From NCBI GenBank assembly GCA_024642645.1, contig JAHEAS010000005.1, forward strand, positions 1 through 17,842: a stretch of 17,842 nt of DNA, read 5' to 3'. The position numbers and the translations under genes are program-made. The first letter of the stretch is position 1, and every line of letters starts with the position of its first letter. Positions 15,801 to 17,842 of this stretch are shown here, in pieces. Source of the DNA: Saprospirales bacterium. GTDB taxonomy: Bacteria; Bacteroidota; Bacteroidia; Chitinophagales; Saprospiraceae. The notes below the pieces were generated by a model that was given only the letters and a program-made list of their open reading frames with translations, was not told the DNA's origin and did not search any database.

Positions 15801-17006
15801 ATGAAAATTCTACTTGTCACCAAGAAATTCCCTTTTCCACTCAAAGAGGGTGAGCCCATAGCAATCAACTACTTGGCACATTCACTGACAAGGAAAGGAT
15901 GTATCGTGGATTTGTTGGTACTGAACACTTCAAAGCACTTCTTCAACCCCGCAGATTTTCCCCCGTCCGAAAATTTCTTTAATGAAGTCCATTCCGTAAA
16001 AGTGGATAATGATATCCGAATTGGTGGGGCACTTCGTAGCCTACTCACCGGCAAGTCGTATATTTTAGATCGCTTCAAATCAACCGATTTTGAAGAAAAA
16101 TTGGAGGATTTACTTCGTAGCAAACGCTATGACATTGTCCAATTGGAGACCATATACCTTGCTCATTATTTGCCCACCATTCGAAAGCTACCAAATGTCG
16201 TGGTAGTACTTCGAGCGCACAATGTTGAGCATGAAATCTGGGAGCGGGTAGCTACGAATTCTACAAATCTTCTCAAAAAATGGTACCTCAAAAACCAAAA
16301 TCGGCATTTACGTCGCTTTGAAATTGAACACCTCAACCAGTTCGATGTGCTATTGGCCATCACTGCCCGAGACCTGGATGCCTTCCGTGGATTAGGATAT
16401 CAGAATGGAGGAGTTGTGGCACCCGTTGGCATAAATTTGGTCGATTACCCCCTTGATAATCAGGTTGTTAGTGGCCCAAACGACTTTTGTTTTATCGGTG
16501 CATTGGATTGGATGCCCAACCAGCATGGTGTGGTTTGGTTCTTAGAGAAAGTTTGGAAGAAAATGGTATCAAAGCATGAAAATATAAGGTTTCATATTGC
16601 TGGAAAAAATACTCCTGGTTGGCTACATGCCAAGGCAGGCAAATTGGCGACCGTGCATGGTGAAGTACCAGATGCTAAGGCATTTATCCTTCAGTTTCCA
16701 GTAATGGTAGCTCCGCTTTTCTCAGGGAGTGGTATAAAAATTAAAGTTTTAGAGGGAATGGCATTGGGCCGGGTTGTTATTACGACTTCCATCGGAGCAG
16801 AAGGCATACCCGCTGAGCCTGGCCGACACCTGTTAATTGCTGACTCAGCCGAGGAGTTTGAAAAACAAATGAACTGGTGCATGGGCAATCCTGTTTCAAT
16901 GAAGGAAATGGGATTGGAGGCCCGGGAATTCATCCGAGAGCACTTTTCCAACTTGGAAATAGCTGGTAGAGTTTATGCTGCTTATGAAAAAGCCATAAGT
17001 CGTTGA
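15801..17006 (+). CDS. GT4-family glycosyltransferase (GT-B fold), 401 aa
   Basis: The start is ATG 15801 (MKILLVTKKFPFPLKEGE), which begins directly at the first strand of the N-terminal Rossmann domain as in other GT4 enzymes. ATG 15777 and TTG 15735 in the same frame would add a tail without family character. The N-terminal acceptor domain (about 1-215) includes RAHNVEHEIWER (138-149). The C-terminal donor domain (about 225-390) includes FIGALDWMPN (231-240), FHIAGKN (264-270) and the nucleotide-sugar site FSGSGIKIKVLEGMALG (307-323) with E318 as the conserved donor-binding glutamate. No membrane segment or signal peptide is present, so it is cytosolic, using nucleotide sugars to build a surface glycan or glycolipid. 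Donor and acceptor cannot be told. The lipoprotein gene follows after 30 bp and may be co-transcribed. Confidence 0.9.
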   Translation: MKILLVTKKFPFPLKEGEPIAINYLAHSLTRKGCIVDLLVLNTSKHFFNPADFPPSENFFNEVHSVKVDNDIRIGGALRSLLTGKSYILDRFKSTDFEEKLEDLLRSKRYDIVQLETIYLAHYLPTIRKLPNVVVVLRAHNVEHEIWERVATNSTNLLKKWYLKNQNRHLRRFEIEHLNQFDVLLAITARDLDAFRGLGYQNGGVVAPVGINLVDYPLDNQVVSGPNDFCFIGALDWMPNQHGVVWFLEKVWKKMVSKHENIRFHIAGKNTPGWLHAKAGKLATVHGEVPDAKAFILQFPVMVAPLFSGSGIKIKVLEGMALGRVVITTSIGAEGIPAEPGRHLLIADSAEEFEKQMNWCMGNPVSMKEMGLEAREFIREHFSNLEIAGRVYAAYEKAISR

Positions 17007-17036
17007 TAATCAAAATTTAACAAAAACAATTTCAAA

Positions 17037-17462
17037 ATGAGAAAACTCACAATTTTGGTGGTGGTGATACTTTCTATTGGGTCACTTTCGAGCTGCGGCG
17101 ATACAAACCCGGAAATTGGAAAGGAAGAATTGCTTCGAAATGAAGTGTTTGTAATCCACGATGAAGTGATGCCAAAGATGTCCGATATTGTTCGATTGAA
17201 GGGCGGCTTGATAGAGCTACAAACGGACTCGACAAATGATGCAGAAGTTAAAGCAGCTTTGACACAACTTGAAAAGGCGGAAGATGCGATGATGGGATGG
17301 ATGAACAACTTCACAGGGCCAGAAAAGCTCCGTGAGTCGAAAAGCCACGAAGAAATCATGGCCTATCTCCAAAACGAAATGCTTGAAATCTCAAAGGTCA
17401 GGGATGTGATGAATAATAGCATTGGAGCGGCCGAAAGGATTCTTTCTGATGTAAAGCAATAG
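17037..17462 (+). CDS. Small lipoprotein of a conserved Bacteroidota family of unknown function (141 aa)
   Basis: The N-terminus MRKLTILVVVILSIGSLSSC is a type II signal peptide whose lipobox ends at C20. The acidic residue at 22 (CGD) does not by itself settle whether the protein stays in the inner membrane or is exported. The mature part (21-141) is acidic and mainly alpha-helical, with a conserved-looking HDEVMPKMSDIVRLK block (41-55), a second helix around residues 65-88, and a C-terminal helix ending in ERILSDVKQ. Relatives with an HDEVMPKM block are often labelled 'viral A-type inclusion protein' in genome annotation, a misleading name. There is no catalytic motif. It lies 30 bp after the glycosyltransferase gene and before the typA promoter, so it is probably the last gene of that transcript. 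Function is unknown; a helical-bundle envelope role is inferred only. Confidence 0.85.
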   Translation: MRKLTILVVVILSIGSLSSCGDTNPEIGKEELLRNEVFVIHDEVMPKMSDIVRLKGGLIELQTDSTNDAEVKAALTQLEKAEDAMMGWMNNFTGPEKLRESKSHEEIMAYLQNEMLEISKVRDVMNNSIGAAERILSDVKQ

Positions 17463-17528
17463 ATTCTTTGCAGAAATTTGGAAACCTTTTAATTAAAAAC
17501 GGGTTAACAAAATATTATTCTACGCCAA

Positions 17529-17559
17529 TTGTATTAACTGCGCAAAATGGCTACCTTTG
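17529..17559 (+). promoter_or_regulatory. Bacteroidota sigma-ABfr-type promoter of typA
   Basis: TACCTTTG (17552-17559) matches the -7 consensus TAnnTTTG exactly. A TTG (17529-17531) lies 20 bases upstream, at the position of the -33 element. Transcription would start near 17565, giving a leader of about 115 bases before typA. Confidence 0.85.
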
Positions 17560-17577
17560 CGCCTCTTTTTAAAAAAT

Positions 17578-17654
17578 GGTGAATGATGGGCTAAAATGGA
17601 AAAGCTTATGCTTCCAATTTTCAATTTCTAGCAGTCCAAATTTCATCATTCATC
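17578..17654 (+). promoter_or_regulatory. Nested stem-loop in the typA leader
   Basis: TGAATGATG (17580-17588) pairs perfectly with CATCATTCA (17644-17652), extendable by a G.U and a G-C pair. Inside it GCTA (17590-17593) pairs with TAGC (17629-17632). Further in, AAAAT.GGAA (17593-17601) pairs with TTCC.ATTTT (17612-17621), capped by a GC/GC stem with a TTAT loop. The fold ends about 25 bases before the start codon. It may be a leader regulator or an RNA thermosensor, or simply a local repeat; function is not shown. Confidence 0.45.
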
Positions 17655-17679
17655 TTTCATTTTTACTATTTTAAACGCA

Positions 17680-17842
17680 ATGGAAATTAGAAACATCGCC
17701 ATTATCGCCCACGTTGACCACGGCAAAACGACCTTGGTAGACAAAATGTTGGTGGCTGGAAAGCTCTTCGGCGACCATGAAGCGCCCGGTGAACTCATCA
17801 TGGACAACAACTACTTGGAGCGAGAGCGGGGTATCACCATTT
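17680..17842 (+). CDS. typA: Translational GTPase TypA/BipA, N-terminal part (3' end outside window)
   Basis: The first 54 codons are present. The G1/P-loop motif AHVDHGKT is at residues 10-17. The sequence continues with LVDKMLVAG, and a switch I region LERERGITI (46-54) runs off the window. The opening MEIRNIAIIAHVDHGKTTLV and the MDNNYLERERGITI arrangement match TypA/BipA, not LepA (NFSIIAHIDHGKSTL) or EF-G. TypA is a ribosome-binding GTPase of the EF-G family involved in ribosome assembly and in growth at low temperature and under stress. The start ATG lies in AT-rich DNA without a Shine-Dalgarno sequence, about 115 bases downstream of a predicted transcription start. The remaining roughly 540 residues expected of the family lie outside the window. 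Confidence 0.95.
   Translation, partial: MEIRNIAIIAHVDHGKTTLVDKMLVAGKLFGDHEAPGELIMDNNYLERERGITI

Noticed and set aside
17680..17842. LepA or EF-G instead of TypA
   Set aside because: The AHVDHGKTTLVDK opening and MDNNYLERERGITI arrangement fit TypA/BipA better than LepA (HIDHGKSTL) or EF-G (HIDAGKTT).

Overview
The window looks like chromosomal DNA of a Bacteroidota member, most likely of the Saprospiria (Lewinella/Haliscomenobacter-like). This rests on two surface proteins ending in the gliding-motility-associated (type B, T9SS) C-terminal domain, SprB-type repeats, an exact TAnnTTTG/-33 TTG promoter of the Bacteroidota kind, almost no Shine-Dalgarno sequences, and several Bacteroidota-typical families. 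The lineage below phylum is inference.

Layout. Positions 2-703 (+) are the 3' end of a secreted T9SS cargo protein. Positions 1004-7531 (+) encode a giant 2175-residue SprB-like surface protein built from three copies of an unrecognised ~150-residue module, PKD/Ig-like domains, about twelve SprB repeats, two further C-terminal modules and a type B sorting domain. A strong bidirectional terminator and an unusual three-stem structured element (7630-7716) lie between it and the convergent gene pair on the minus strand. That pair is a large periplasmic TPR protein (9562-12669), transcribed first, followed by a plug-less TonB-receptor-like outer-membrane barrel (7759-9438). The two are separated by a 123-bp spacer filled with an 8-bp-phased inverted repeat. 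A gene-free 569-bp stretch and a second hairpin terminator precede a CRY-DASH photolyase/cryptochrome (13239-14543, minus).

A 790-bp gene-free interval with several palindromes separates the photolyase from a rightward set: a small cupin (15334-15705), a GT4 glycosyltransferase (15801-17006), a small lipoprotein (17037-17462) and the start of the translational GTPase gene typA/bipA (17680 to the window end). typA has its own clear promoter and a long leader that can fold into one nested stem-loop.

How the genes relate. The first two genes are probably an adhesin or gliding-surface pair exported by a T9SS encoded elsewhere. The TPR and barrel genes look like one envelope operon. The photolyase, cupin, glycosyltransferase and lipoprotein are ordinary chromosomal genes with no clear shared pathway. 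No CRISPR array, transposase, phage gene, tRNA or rRNA was seen. The most unusual signals are non-coding structures (7630-7716, 9449-9565, the typA leader) and the triplicated module of the giant protein.
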